In this document: positions 1 to 9,153 of the stretch, one piece after another
How positions within the stretch are numbered: the stretch's first letter is position 1
Layout of the letters: every line of letters begins with the position of its first letter
Assembly: GCA_963848825.1 (NCBI GenBank)
Contig: CAWKFA010000017.1
Coordinates: 372,001 to 436,000, forward strand
Length of the DNA stretch: 64,000 nucleotides
Direction: 5' to 3'
Source of the DNA: CAVVSQ01 sp963848825
GTDB lineage: Bacteria; Planctomycetota; Planctomycetia; Gemmatales; Gemmataceae
Notes under the pieces: model-generated
The model's input: only the letters and a program-made list of their open reading frames with translations
Databases searched by the model: none
Told to the model about the DNA's origin: nothing
Translations under genes and position numbers: made by a program

Positions 1-123
1 CTCAATAAAGGGGTTCACCTCGGGCCTGTACCAGCGGTCGATGAACAGTTGCTTCAGCGTGGAACGTCCGCGTTTCCGCACCCGAAATTGCAGCGATACG
101 TCCTCGAGCTTTATTCCGATCAT
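1..123 (-). CDS. Polysaccharide-export ABC transporter ATP-binding protein, N-terminus (partial)
   Basis: The gene starts with ATG at 123 and runs off the left edge, so only about 41 residues are visible. They read MIGIKLEDVSLQFRVRK and continue with a basic stretch. This resembles the start of Wzt/KpsT/TagH-like ATPases, where IxLxDVSxxFxVR precedes the Walker A loop. It lies 52 nt downstream of an ABC-2 permease on the same strand, the normal order for an O-antigen or capsule exporter pair. The nucleotide-binding motifs lie outside the window, so the call rests on the N-terminus and the neighbour. Confidence 0.6.
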   Translation of the reverse strand, partial: MIGIKLEDVSLQFRVRKRGRSTLKQLFIDRWYRPEVNPFIE

Positions 124-175
124 GGTTTGAAATCCAGTTTCAAGTTTGCGGTTTAGTCTTTTTCCCAAGTCAAAA

Positions 176-1048
176 CTACATGTGGAAAATAAGCGTGCGC
201 TCACGGCTATGCAGCATCCAGACCGCGGCACAGAGAGAGGCAATCGTTACGACCGTGGCATAGGCGAACGTGCTGGCGCTCGGGAATTGACAGCCCACCA
301 GCGGATCGCGAATGATGTCCACAAAGGCGCAGAGCGGGTTGTAACGGATGATTTCCTTCGCCAGCGGCATCTTGATTTGCTTGATCGGATAAAAGACGCC
401 CGACAAGAAGTAAAGGAGTTGTAGGGCCACAGTCACCATCTGCTGCGTGTCGGGAAAGTAGACGTTGGCAAAGCCAAATAAGACGCCCAGGGACCAGGCG
501 AAAAGAAAACAAAGAACCATGCTTGGTATCAGCGTCAAGAGGGCTGCCGGCTCCGGATAACCCTGGAAGAAGAGCGTCACGGCGACGGTCAGGCCCAGCA
601 TGATCAGAAAATGGAAGCCGACCACCAGGGCGAGGCGCAAGGGATATATGGCCATCGGCATCGGATGGGAGCGAATATATTGTTCGCCATTGTAAAGGCT
701 GTGGCCGCCTTCCAGGATGGTTTGCGACAGAAAGCCCCAGATCGCCAGGCCGCCGACGACAAAGGGAACGTAATCCTTCATCTCCATGGCGAAAAACTGG
801 GCAAAGACAATGCACAGAATGATCGTGGTGAATATTGGATTGAGCAGCGACCAGCCCAGGCCCAGGACCGAGCGCCGATAGCGGTTGCGTAAATCGAGCC
901 GAACCAGGCATATGAGCAGGTGCCGGGCCTGCCAAATGCGGCCCCAATAATCTTTAGATAATGCGGGAGGCATCATAAAAGTTCTCTCAAAATAGGAGGA
1001 CTGCGCAAACTGATTAGCCAGGTCCCGTCGATCACGCAGTTGTGTCAC
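176..1048 (-). CDS. ABC-2 type polysaccharide export permease
   Basis: A 290-residue inner-membrane protein with about six hydrophobic segments. It has the family signature RNRYRRSVLGLGWSLLNPI in the first cytoplasmic region and a GVFYPI segment near the fifth helix, both typical of Wzm/KpsM/TagG permeases that export lipid-linked polysaccharide. Partner: the ATPase beginning at 123. The longest start is GTG at 1048; ATG codons at 976 and 973 (MMPPAL) would give a shorter and equally plausible N-terminus. A divergent surface-carbohydrate gene lies 113 nt away, which suggests a shared promoter region for a cell-surface locus extending off the left edge. Confidence 0.88.
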   Translation of the reverse strand: MTQLRDRRDLANQFAQSSYFERTFMMPPALSKDYWGRIWQARHLLICLVRLDLRNRYRRSVLGLGWSLLNPIFTTIILCIVFAQFFAMEMKDYVPFVVGGLAIWGFLSQTILEGGHSLYNGEQYIRSHPMPMAIYPLRLALVVGFHFLIMLGLTVAVTLFFQGYPEPAALLTLIPSMVLCFLFAWSLGVLFGFANVYFPDTQQMVTVALQLLYFLSGVFYPIKQIKMPLAKEIIRYNPLCAFVDIIRDPLVGCQFPSASTFAYATVVTIASLCAAVWMLHSRERTLIFHM

Positions 1049-1161
1049 GGACCTATACCACGAGCCTAAAGGCGAAACAATCTCAGTTCATGTTGTTTCT
1101 TTCCTGGAAGTGACTTATATATTCCGCAGCTGGCCCAGACGGTTTCAAGGTACTCCGGAAA

Positions 1162-3126
1162 ATGACACAGCCTCTCACCGTGCCAACAAAACTACCGCCG
1201 CGCTCCGATCTTGCCGAGCCGCGGCCCCGCCCTGCGCTCGACGAGGCACTCAGGCGCGGCGATAAGACGCGCCTCGACAGGGCCGAGCGTCATTCGCCCA
1301 ATCCAAAAACGCCGATCAAGAGTCGCCGCGCCGTCGTCATTATCTGGTCGCTTACCCATTTAAAAGAATTAGCCCGACTGGTTCGCTTTCTGCAACAGGA
1401 GACGCATTGGCAACCGGTGGTCCTGCTAGGCTATTCCGTGTCCGCCACACCGGAGGCGAAGCAAGAATGGAACGCCGCCCGCATCCCCTGGTACGTCTTT
1501 GGCTCCCTGGCGCAGAATCCCCAGCGCGTTAGCCGTTGGCGTACCCTGGCGTTGTCGGTTTGTAACTGCCTTGGTCTCCTGATCCAACTCGCCTTACTCT
1601 GGCCCCTGGTGTTTACCAAAAACCGCCTCCGCATGGCGGCTATTTATGTCGGGCGCCAACACCTATCCCTGGCGCGCTTCGTCCGGCCGCTTGGAAAGCT
1701 GTGTAGCACCCTGGGCCGCATAGGTCTCAAGGCCTGCGTTCGTGCGACCCCACGACGACTAAGAGATCACGTCCGCAGACGCTGGCAGCCGGTTTTCACC
1801 TGGCTCCTGCCTCATACACGCGGCGGTTTTCGGCTGTTGCGAACCACCCTGAACTGGGCACTCAAAAAGACATTCACCCGGCCGCGCAATACGGCGCCGG
1901 CTGGTGCGCGCGTGGGCAACCACAGCCCTGTCCTCGCTGGCTACAAGCCTTGGTTTCGTGGGAAACTGGTTAGCCTATGCCAGCGGCTACAACTGGCTCA
2001 TGGAACAAAAAAAACGTTTTCAGCTACAGCTTGTGCAAATGAGGGATACGTTGCGGATTGCCGGCGGCACTTTCGGTCACCTGAAACCCGATGTGATCGT
2101 GCTGGCCGAGGACAACGTTAGCTACCCGACCGGCCTCTTCATCAAGGCTGCCCGCCAATGTCGGCGCGGCCTCGGTCGTCATCCCCTATACCTTGGCGAG
2201 CACGAAAGAATTTGTCGAAGGCTTTCGCGACGACCCGGAGTGTTCAACGCGGCACTGGCACAACTGGCTAGTAGCCAGACTTTTTCCTAAATGGCGCTGT
2301 TCCGACCAGGAGCGCGAGTTCTTGCACTTGCCCGCCTACCAGGCACTTGCCATGGAGTGGCTGGGCATCGCGCCCGCTCATCCCTGGATACCCAACGATG
2401 GACACTGGACGGCCTTTGCCGTCGAAAGCAGGCGCATGCGGGAAGCGCTATTTGACGGATTTTGGCATGCCGGCCGAGCGCCTGGCGCTCACGGGAGCGA
2501 TGAGCGACGATACGCTCCATGCGGCCCAGCGCCACGCCGTGCACTTGAAGAAGGAAGTTTATCGCGAACTTGGATTGGCCCCGGGGCGCCCCCTGGTGTT
2601 GGTCGCCTTCCCTCCCAATCAATTCTCGCGCAAGCACCCTGACCTGGAATTCACCGATTACCGCGACATGACGAGGTTTCTCGTCAAATCCCTGCAAAGC
2701 TTGCAGGATTTCCATGTTGTTTTCAGCCTGCATCCACGCATCGATCCGGAGACGAAGGCGTATATCGAATCGCTTGGGGCCATCATCTGTTACCGCGATA
2801 CTCTCGAGATGGTGCCAATCTGCGACGTCTACGTCGCCAGCGTGTCGGCCACGATTCGCTGGGCCATTGCCTGCGGCCTACCAGTCATCAATTACGACAT
2901 CTTTCACTATTGCTACGACGATTACGACGGCGCTCCCGGTGTCATCAGCGTCCGAATGAAAAAAGATTGGCTGGTCCTGCTCGACGACATGGACCGAGAC
3001 CCCGCGTGGATCACCAACTATCTAGCCCTGCAACAATCCGCTGCCGCCGACTGGGGCGAGACGGACGGCAAATCCGGCACACGCATGGTCGAGCTTTTCG
3101 ACAAGGTCTCGCCGAGGACGGCTTAA
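1162..3126 (+). CDS. GT-B-like surface carbohydrate protein, with three frame breaks
   Basis: A protein of about 650 residues is recovered only by joining four segments: 1162 to about 1900, about 1904-2150, about 2150-2440 and about 2440-3126. Each junction is a +1 shift, and meaning continues across each one. The C-terminal part contains PLVLVAFPPNQ, HVVFSLHPRID and a D-Y-V-A-S-V-S-A-T stretch followed by GLPVINYD. This is the pattern of GT-B folds related to CDP-glycerol glycerophosphotransferases and UDP-GlcNAc 2-epimerases (sugar-nucleotide pocket, then a conserved GxPVIN loop). The N-terminus is basic with one hydrophobic segment near residues 125-150. Activity is unknown. It is divergent from the export permease, so a role in building the exported glycan is a reasonable inference. 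It could be a true pseudogene, but uniform +1 shifts in a window full of indels favour sequence error. Confidence 0.55.
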
Positions 3127-3156
3127 ACGTCAAGGACTCGTGGCGATAGCGTCACC

Positions 3157-3192
3157 CTCTTCGTAACACTCTTCGTAACACTCTTCGTAGCG
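3157..3192. repeat. 12-bp tandem repeat, three units
   Basis: The unit CTTCGTAACACT occurs about three times in direct tandem just after the stop codon of the preceding gene. It is followed immediately by two hairpins. No coding role is apparent. Confidence 0.7.
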
Positions 3193-3238
3193 TGGACTTT
3201 AGTCCACGCCGCGATTGCGTGTGGACTAAAGTCCACAC
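3190..3238. repeat. Paired hairpins built on GTGGACT/AGTCCAC
   Basis: Two palindromes sit side by side: 3190-3209 (GCGTGGACT, TT, AGTCCACGC) and 3219-3238 (GTGTGGACT, AA, AGTCCACAC). Each stem is 9 bp with a 2-base loop. They lie in the 359-bp gap between the gene ending at 3126 and the next start at 3486. They could act as a terminator, but no U tract follows, so a dispersed palindromic repeat is equally likely. Nothing else recognisable is in the gap except the ribosome-binding site at its right end. Confidence 0.6.
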
Positions 3239-3485
3239 TACAGCGGTCTGCACTTCGATAACCCAGCAAATAATCGCGCGAGTCAAATCCACAGCTCCCA
3301 TCACCTTCGCCTTATGATGAGCGTAGGGTCCGCGCACGCAAAGAATCTTTCACCGCCGGTCAATTTTTTTAACCTTATTCAAATCCGCGAACTTACAATG
3401 ATTGTTGGTGTCCCTAATAGGAGGTCCTCAAAAGGATCAGGCCCCTTGGACCCGCAAACGGAATTCACAACAGAGGAGGTAGCCC

Positions 3486-4736
3486 ATGGGACTTTTTGAC
3501 TGGGTGTTTGGTAAGAAAGCAGCCGCTCCACCGCCGATGAATCAAGCCGAGGATGGCGCCGCGGCAACGGCCCTGCAAGCGGGCGATCGCGTGCTCGCTT
3601 CCTGGGTGGACGCTTTTTTCTATCCGGGACGAGTTCAACAAATCGACGGCCATTCGTGCGAAGTCGTTTTTGACGATGGGGATGTCGCCTGGGTCAACGA
3701 GGCCAACGTGCGCCGGCCCGACATTCGCTCGGGGAGCGAAGTATTTTGCCGCTTTCACGCCGGGCCTACTTACAAGCCGGGCACCGTGGCGGAGCAAAAT
3801 GGCGAGAAACTGCAAGTTCAATACGAGAACGGCGAGAAAGAGTGGACCACGCTAAGCATGGTGCGGGTGAAGCGCCGCCTGGCCGATGTGCCGGGGCCTC
3901 CCGCGCAGGTTCATCAAGGCCAGGGCCAGGTCAACAGCCCAATGACGTCGATGCCCGGCGGGCAAGGTGGCCCGATGACGGCGGTAACAACGGCCGCGGG
4001 GCCAATGATGCCACCGCCAGCGGGCGGATTCATTCCGGACGTGGGCGATCCGGTTACTGATTCGAACTGGCGGGCCGGCGACCGGGTGCTGGGCCGCTGG
4101 TATGATTTCTTTTGGTACCCCGCCACCATACTGGGCATTGGTACCAAGGGCTATCACCTCCTCTTTGACGATGGCGACCAGCGTATTGCCAATGACCTTG
4201 GCCTCATGACGCTCGACTGCGAGGAAGGCGAGGAAGTGTTCATCCGCCCGAGAAATCAATCACAGCGTGTTTACGTCCCCGGACGCGTATTGCGTGCGCA
4301 GGGCGAAGTCATCGATGTGGAACTGGAGGATGGTACCCAGGAGACCAATCTCAAGGTAAGCCGGGCGCGGTTTTGGCGCTGCCCCGTGGGCATCCACGCG
4401 GTCGCCTTCGACGAAGGGGATCGCGCCCTCGTGCAGGACATCGACGGCTTTTTCTACCCGGCCGAGATACTTTCGGTTGACCAGGACAAGGTCATTGTCC
4501 ATTTCCTGGACGGCCCGGAGCGTATGGTAACGCCGGAGTTGCTCAAGCCCTTTAACCTGCGCGTGGGCACCGTCGTCGATTGCCGGTGGAAAGGCGGGCA
4601 GAATTATTTCCGCGGCCAGATCACCGAGCTCGACGGCGACCGTACGCACATTGCCTATGAGGACGGCGACAAGGAATGGACTACCCTTCGTCTGGTGCGT
4701 ATCCCGGGCGGCGAAGGTCAGAGCACGAGTCGCTGA
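3486..4736 (+). CDS. Protein with three double Tudor/SH3-like modules
   Basis: Intact 416-residue protein with a strong ribosome-binding site (AGAGGAGGT) ending about 6 nt before the ATG. After a short N-terminus (MGLFDWVFGKK) there are three copies of a roughly 100-residue double module: residues about 30-130, 195-305 and 310-410. Each has the pattern G-D-R-V-L-x-x-W-x-D-x-F-F-Y-P-x, then V-x-F-D-D-G-D, then a second half ending E-W-T-T-L-x-x-V-R. Residues 140-190 form a Gly/Pro/Met-rich linker. The FYP...FDDGD signature resembles eukaryotic Tudor/agenet-type and DUF4537-like domains that bind modified peptides. No signal peptide is seen, so a cytoplasmic location is likely. The ligand is unknown. 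Neighbours give no functional hint. Confidence 0.75.
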   Translation: MGLFDWVFGKKAAAPPPMNQAEDGAAATALQAGDRVLASWVDAFFYPGRVQQIDGHSCEVVFDDGDVAWVNEANVRRPDIRSGSEVFCRFHAGPTYKPGTVAEQNGEKLQVQYENGEKEWTTLSMVRVKRRLADVPGPPAQVHQGQGQVNSPMTSMPGGQGGPMTAVTTAAGPMMPPPAGGFIPDVGDPVTDSNWRAGDRVLGRWYDFFWYPATILGIGTKGYHLLFDDGDQRIANDLGLMTLDCEEGEEVFIRPRNQSQRVYVPGRVLRAQGEVIDVELEDGTQETNLKVSRARFWRCPVGIHAVAFDEGDRALVQDIDGFFYPAEILSVDQDKVIVHFLDGPERMVTPELLKPFNLRVGTVVDCRWKGGQNYFRGQITELDGDRTHIAYEDGDKEWTTLRLVRIPGGEGQSTSR

Positions 4737-4807
4737 AAGGTAAATAGCCTGTGATGGAGTGGAGGGGGTGGGGTGAGGCTAAGTGCTTCTCTCTCACCCC
4801 CTCGCCA

Positions 4808-5299
4808 TTAGTCACTCGTCAACTCGCACGTGGCCGATTGGCCGAAGTTCTCTTCGACTTCGACGCGCAGGGCTTCCGGCACGAAGTTGTGATGTTTAAG
4901 TAGATCAGCGCGCAGCCGCGTGGCGATGTGATGGGCCAATAACTCCGCGGTGGTGTTCTCCAGGGGCAGCAAGACGCAATCGCCTCGGGGAAAGAGCCAT
5001 TCCCGATCGCGGTAGCGCACACGCACGCTGCCGCCCTGTTCCTCCACCCTGATTAGCGGGTTCTTGGTCGGCAGCATCATGTAATGATCAAGTTCGTCGA
5101 TGATCGGCTTGGTGCGGCGTTTGAGGGCGATGAAATCGAAGACATAATGATTCTCGTCCAGGCTGCCTTCGATCTCCACGGTTGCCCGATAGTTGTGGCC
5201 ATGCAACCGTTCGCATTTATCCCCCTCGTAGCTGATGAAATGGCCGCTGGAAAAGACGAAATTGTCCTTGGTGACGCGAACCTGATAACGTGGCGGCAT
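4808..5299 (-). CDS. queD: 6-pyruvoyl-tetrahydropterin synthase / 6-carboxytetrahydropterin synthase family
   Basis: Intact 163-residue protein of the PTPS/QueD family, which converts dihydroneopterin triphosphate to 6-carboxytetrahydropterin in queuosine synthesis or to related pterins. Visible zinc-ligand motifs are SSGHF (His near residue 20) and LHGHNY (two His near residues 34-36), with the catalytic Cys just before in CERLHGHNY. A C-terminal acidic catalytic region reads EVEENFGQ. Length is slightly above the 120-150 usual for the family, mainly from an insertion near residues 85-105 (RVRYRDREWLFPRGD). The next gene on the same strand is a HisA-like barrel, so a pterin cofactor other than queuosine is also possible. 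Confidence 0.85.
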   Translation of the reverse strand: MPPRYQVRVTKDNFVFSSGHFISYEGDKCERLHGHNYRATVEIEGSLDENHYVFDFIALKRRTKPIIDELDHYMMLPTKNPLIRVEEQGGSVRVRYRDREWLFPRGDCVLLPLENTTAELLAHHIATRLRADLLKHHNFVPEALRVEVEENFGQSATCELTSD

Positions 5300-5403
5300 G
5301 GCGGGCCCGGGCTAAGGTTGAGAGTCCAATTCAGGAGGTCTAAACCTTTATTTTAGGGACCAGCCGGGAGAGGCGATAACGAAAAACGAACAGTTTTCCT
5401 TCA

Positions 5404-6145
5404 TTAGCCCGTTCCCTCGTCTCTCACTCCGCGCCACTGCGTGAGCCGTCCGTCGTGTAAGGCGGAGGCTATCAGCACGGTTTGCACGCCTGCGTCGGCC
5501 AGGGATTGCAGGTCCTTTTTGCTGCCGATACCGCCTCCGGCGGCCAGTTGCAGTTTTGGAAATGCTGTCGTAAGGTGTCTGCACAATGGGGCGGTACCGG
5601 AGCCTGCCCCTGTCCCAACATGGGCCAGGTCCAATACTAGCAGCCGTTTTATGCCAGCGCTTACGGCGATCGCTGCAATTTCCGCCGGTTCGGCGGTTCC
5701 CCAGGAATCTATTGGCCCCAGACATTTGCCCGCCTTGAGATCGAGCGAGAATACGACGCGCTCACTGCCATGGAGAGCGCACAACTCGGCCAACACTTCA
5801 GGTCCCTCGAGCGTTTCCAGCCCGGCCACGATCGTTGCCACACCTGCGCTGGCCAAAAGCTTGCCACCGGCGCTGACTAGTCAGGCCCGCATCCACCCAG
5901 AGGCAAAAACCGTCTGCTTGCAATGCCTCATAAATGGCCAGCGACGGCTCTTGACACACAATGGCGTCCAGGTCCGCGACGTAAAGCTCTGTAATGCCAA
6001 AATGAGCTCGGATTGCTCTGGCCACGGCAATCGGCTCAGCGGACTCTGTCAGGACACTGGTTATCGGGCGGTATTCCGCCCGGCCGCCGATGCCGTGAAC
6101 GACTTGGCCATTCATCAGGTCGAGCACGGGCAAGATTTGTACCAA
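5404..6145 (-). CDS. HisA/HisF-related TIM-barrel protein, one frame break
   Basis: Two overlapping reading frames join near 5850-5860 by a +1 shift to give about 240 residues. The start is ILPVLDLMNGQVVHGIGG, the HisA-type opening with the catalytic Asp in LDL. The later part has FSLDLKAG, LLVLDLAHVGTG and AAGGGIGS, the C-terminal phosphate-binding loop of the barrel. I place the start at TTG 6145 (LVQILPVLDL); the frame stays open to 6268. It is shorter and more divergent than true HisA, and no other his genes are near. HisA/HisF-related proteins of this kind are known from methanogens and from organisms with tetrahydromethanopterin C1 pathways, which include planctomycetes. The reaction is unknown. 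Confidence 0.65.
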
Positions 6146-6250
6146 CGTACACCACGAAAACTGAGAATTTTTTCCGCTTATGCCGGTTTTATGACCTATG
6201 TTTGTTGTAGATAGGGGAACTTCTCCCCGAATTCGATCGAGAAAACCATC

Positions 6251-6457
6251 ATGGAACAGCAAATACAACTGGCCTTGCCGGGTACACGGGCTACAGAGTT
6301 TCGCTGGGAGAATGCCAACGAGCTAGAACCGGAAGTGGCCGGCATGTTGCCGGACGATCACGCGTTTCCGATGGCTTTCGTCCTGTTGCCGGCGCTGGTA
6401 GGCACACTTCTTTGGCTGCTTACCATGTTGAGCCGTCTTGCTCCCGATGTTGCCTAA
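6251..6457 (+). CDS. Small membrane-anchored hypothetical protein
   Basis: A 68-residue reading frame with an acidic N-terminus and one C-terminal hydrophobic segment (AFVLLPALVGTLLWLL, residues 42-57), so it would be a single-pass tail-anchored protein. There is no good ribosome-binding site upstream of the ATG. It is divergent from the HisA-like gene. I do not recognise a family. It could be a chance frame, but the clear membrane segment and unbiased composition make a small real gene plausible. Confidence 0.4.
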   Translation: MEQQIQLALPGTRATEFRWENANELEPEVAGMLPDDHAFPMAFVLLPALVGTLLWLLTMLSRLAPDVA

Positions 6458-6690
6458 ATCCTTATTCTACGTCCATTAATATCTGGTGCACAATTCTCCG
6501 CGCAGGCGCCGCCAAAGGGTTGCCGCTGCCTGAATCCGCACGGTCCGCCCACTTCCTTCAAAAATCAGCATAAGTTCCCTTTTTTTCATCGCCCAGCTCG
6601 AAGACGGGCTCGCCACTACTTGAACAACTCTCCGTCGCTTGGTACCTTGTACGAAACAAACATCTTGCGGACGTGGAGAGGGCCTCGACC

Positions 6691-7098
6691 ATGGCGGATC
6701 AAAAACTCATCCTCATCGTGGATGACGATTATGAACTTTCCGACGGCATTCGGGCGGTGCTGGAAAACCAGGGCCATAAGGTCTTGCAGGCCCGTGATGG
6801 CCAGCAGGGTAGGAACCTTGTCTACGCGCAGCGGCCCGACCTGGTCATTCTCGATATGATGATGCCGCGCATGGGCGGCTATCCTGTCCTGGAGCATTTC
6901 AAAGGCAAGCCCGACGCGCCCCCCATCATCATGATTACCGCCAACGAAGGCAGCCGGCACAAGGCCTATGCCGAGTACCTGGGCGTCATCGATTACATCC
7001 GCAAGCCTTTCGCGATGGAACGGCTCCTGGAAGCGGTGGACAAGGGACTCAACGGCGACAAGGCCGCCAAGGTCAAGCCCGCGGAAGAGAAAGCCTGA
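6691..7098 (+). CDS. Single-domain response regulator (CheY-like receiver)
   Basis: About 135 residues forming one receiver domain. The acidic pair is in LILIVDDDYE, the phospho-acceptor Asp in VILDMMMPRMGG, the switch Thr in IIMITANEG, and the conserved Lys in YIRKPFAMERL. A short Lys/Ala-rich tail follows and there is no output domain, so it probably works by protein-protein contact or as a phosphorelay intermediate. I chose ATG 6691 (MADQKLIL), preceded by GGAGAG, over an upstream in-frame start at 6673. No histidine kinase is adjacent, so the partner is unknown. Confidence 0.88.
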   Translation: MADQKLILIVDDDYELSDGIRAVLENQGHKVLQARDGQQGRNLVYAQRPDLVILDMMMPRMGGYPVLEHFKGKPDAPPIIMITANEGSRHKAYAEYLGVIDYIRKPFAMERLLEAVDKGLNGDKAAKVKPAEEKA

Positions 7099-7117
7099 GA
7101 ACGCCGGCTAATTGAAC

Positions 7118-7910
7118 TTATTGATCGATTTGCTGTAATACCGCTCTGAGCGCGCTGCCGTAGTCGGCCGCCACGGTTTCCAGGTAACGGAAGCTTGCTG
7201 GATTGGTTCGCTGGGGCACGTAACAAGAAACACTCACTCCGCCGGCCACTTGTTTTTGTTGAAGGCCCGCTGCACCTCTGCCCTTTAGCGTATCTTCTAG
7301 GCTCTGTATCGTTGTCGCTCCCATCGGGGCCGCCGGCCCTCGATCATCGGTGGACCAGGAACCGGCCGCGATAATGGGACCCGGTGCGTTGCCATTACTT
7401 ACCGGGGTCATGGGGACGGCCGCCTTGATCGGCACGCCGTTGTTGCCCAGGGCCACTTGCTGCATGGCCGGGACGCTGGCTGTCTGGCCGCCGGTGGTGT
7501 CGCGCGGAACCGGTTGCACGATCGGCGCCGGTGGGGACGCCTGAGTTCGTGGCGGTATTGTTGGTGAGCGCCCAGCTCGCTCCATTGCTTTCGTTGATCG
7601 CCAACGGCCTGCCACCCGGCAAACCGCTGTTGCTGGCCAGTGCGGCCGTGGTGGAGCCGGTGTTGGTGCTAGGGTAAGGCAACACCACGGCGGATGTCTT
7701 GGTTGGCGCGGGCGGGGGCGGCATTGGTTGGCCGTTGGGACCCTTGGGATAATACTCCCCGAAGAGTGGGTCGCCCGAATGGGTCTGCGGCGTGGTGGTG
7801 GTACAGCCGGTCAGAGCCGGCAACACGCAGAGGCCCAGCGAAACCCAGGCGCAGAGCGTCCGCGGTCCCAAAGTTTCACGCAGCTTATCGGATGTCCATG
7901 AATTGCTCAT
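7118..7910 (-). CDS. Proline-rich putative lipoprotein, one frame break
   Basis: Two frames join near 7545 by a +1 shift to give about 260 residues. The N-terminus has a basic start, a hydrophobic core (WVSLGLCVLPA) and a lipobox ending LTGC, so it should be lipid-anchored after processing at Cys 36 or so. A low-complexity Pro/Thr/Ser/Asn linker follows (residues about 45-190). The tail is a small conserved-looking segment with VSCYVPQRT and AADYGSALRAVLQQ. No enzyme motif is seen. Such linker-rich lipoproteins are common in planctomycetes; function is unknown. Confidence 0.6.
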
Positions 7911-8009
7911 ATTAACCTGGTTGCGTGCCTTCTAATTTGGTGCTTCTCCAATAAAAAGGTATCGGCATACTCGCGCGGCAATCTTTAATCGAACCGGAGA
8001 TTTTCTGCA

Positions 8010-9063
8010 ATGGCATCTGCGCGGATCGCGGTTATTGGCGGCGATGGCATCGGGCCCGAGGTGATCGAGCAAGCGATCCGCGTGACGGATCGCGCCTTGC
8101 AAGCGGAAGGCGTGACTTATACCTGGAACCGTCTGCCCTGGAGTTCCGCTTTTTACAAAGAAACCGGCAATATCGTGCCCAAGGACGGCTGGGAGCAGCT
8201 GCGGGGCATGATGCTATCTTTTTGGGAGCGGTGGGCAGGCCGGACGTGCCGGAAACCGTGACCGTCCATGGCCTCCTGTTGCCCATGCGCCGGCAATTTG
8301 ATCTCTACGTCAACCTGCGCCCCGCGTTTCTCTTCGCCGGCGTCCAATCACCCTTGCGCGACAAGGCGCCCGGCAGTATCGACATGCTCGTCTATCGCGA
8401 AAATACCGAAGGGGAATATGCTCCGGTCGGTGGTCGACTTTACGCGGGCACGCCCAATGAAACCGCCGTGCAAACATCGGTATTCACCCGCCGCGGCTGC
8501 CAGCGCATCATGCGCGCCGCCTTCCAGGGCGCGCACAGCGCCGGAACAAGGTGACCTCCATCACCAAGTCGAATGCCCAGCAGTATACCCTTGGCCTCTG
8601 GGATGAGTGCTTCCAGGAAGTTGCCAGGGAGTTTCCCGACGTCGAGTCCCACCCGCTTCTTGTGGATGCGGCCGCGATGGATTTCGTTCGTAAGCCGGAA
8701 TCGTTCGACGTGGTCGTAGCCAGCAACCTCTTCGGCGATATCTTGACCGATCTGAGCGCCATCGTGACCGGCAGCGTGGGCCTGGCGGCCAGCGCCAACA
8801 TCAATCCCGACCGAATCTATCCAAGCATGTTCGAACCCGTCCACGGCTCCGCCCCGGACATCGCGGGCAAGGGCATCGCCAATCCGCTGGCGGCGATCCT
8901 CTCGGCCAAATTAATGCTCGATCACCTCGGACAAACCAAAACAGCCGCCCGTTTGCATACAGCGGTCGCCGCCGTCCTCAAGGCGGGCAAAGTTCGCACG
9001 CCCGACCTCGGCGGCAACGCTACCACCACGGCCATGGCGGACGCGGTATTGCAGGCACTTTAG
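8010..9063 (+). CDS. Isocitrate/isopropylmalate dehydrogenase family (tartrate/D-malate dehydrogenase-like), two frame breaks
   Basis: A full-length protein of about 350 residues is restored by two single-base deletions, at about 8208 and about 8543. It starts IAVIGGDGIGPEV, the NAD-binding opening of beta-decarboxylating dehydrogenases. The substrate-site Arg residues lie in MRRQFDLYVNLRP and YRENTEGEY. The metal/cofactor part has TKSNAQ, DAAAMDFVRKPESFDV, NLFGDILTD (catalytic Asp) and FEPVHGSAPDIAGKGIANP. The NLRP and YRENTEGEY context fits tartrate/D-malate-type enzymes as well as LeuB; no leu genes are adjacent, so I prefer a general dicarboxylate 3-dehydrogenase. The CGGAGAT element upstream of the ATG serves as ribosome-binding site. 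Confidence 0.8.
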
Positions 9064-9153
9064 ATAATTGGCCCGCATTCGCGTACCACGTGGGCGACAC
9101 AACCGCGGCTGGCTGTCTCATCGTCGTTGACGTGATCGATCGCTCCAAGTGAA

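Noticed and set aside
1162..3126. Programmed ribosomal frameshifting as the reason for the multiple frame breaks
   Set aside because: Shifts occur in both directions over the window, at many unrelated sites and in unrelated genes, without slippery heptamers or structures in most cases.
3157..3238. Tandem 12-mers plus hairpins as a CRISPR or riboswitch
   Set aside because: Units are contiguous without spacers, and the hairpins have only 2-base loops with no downstream expression platform.
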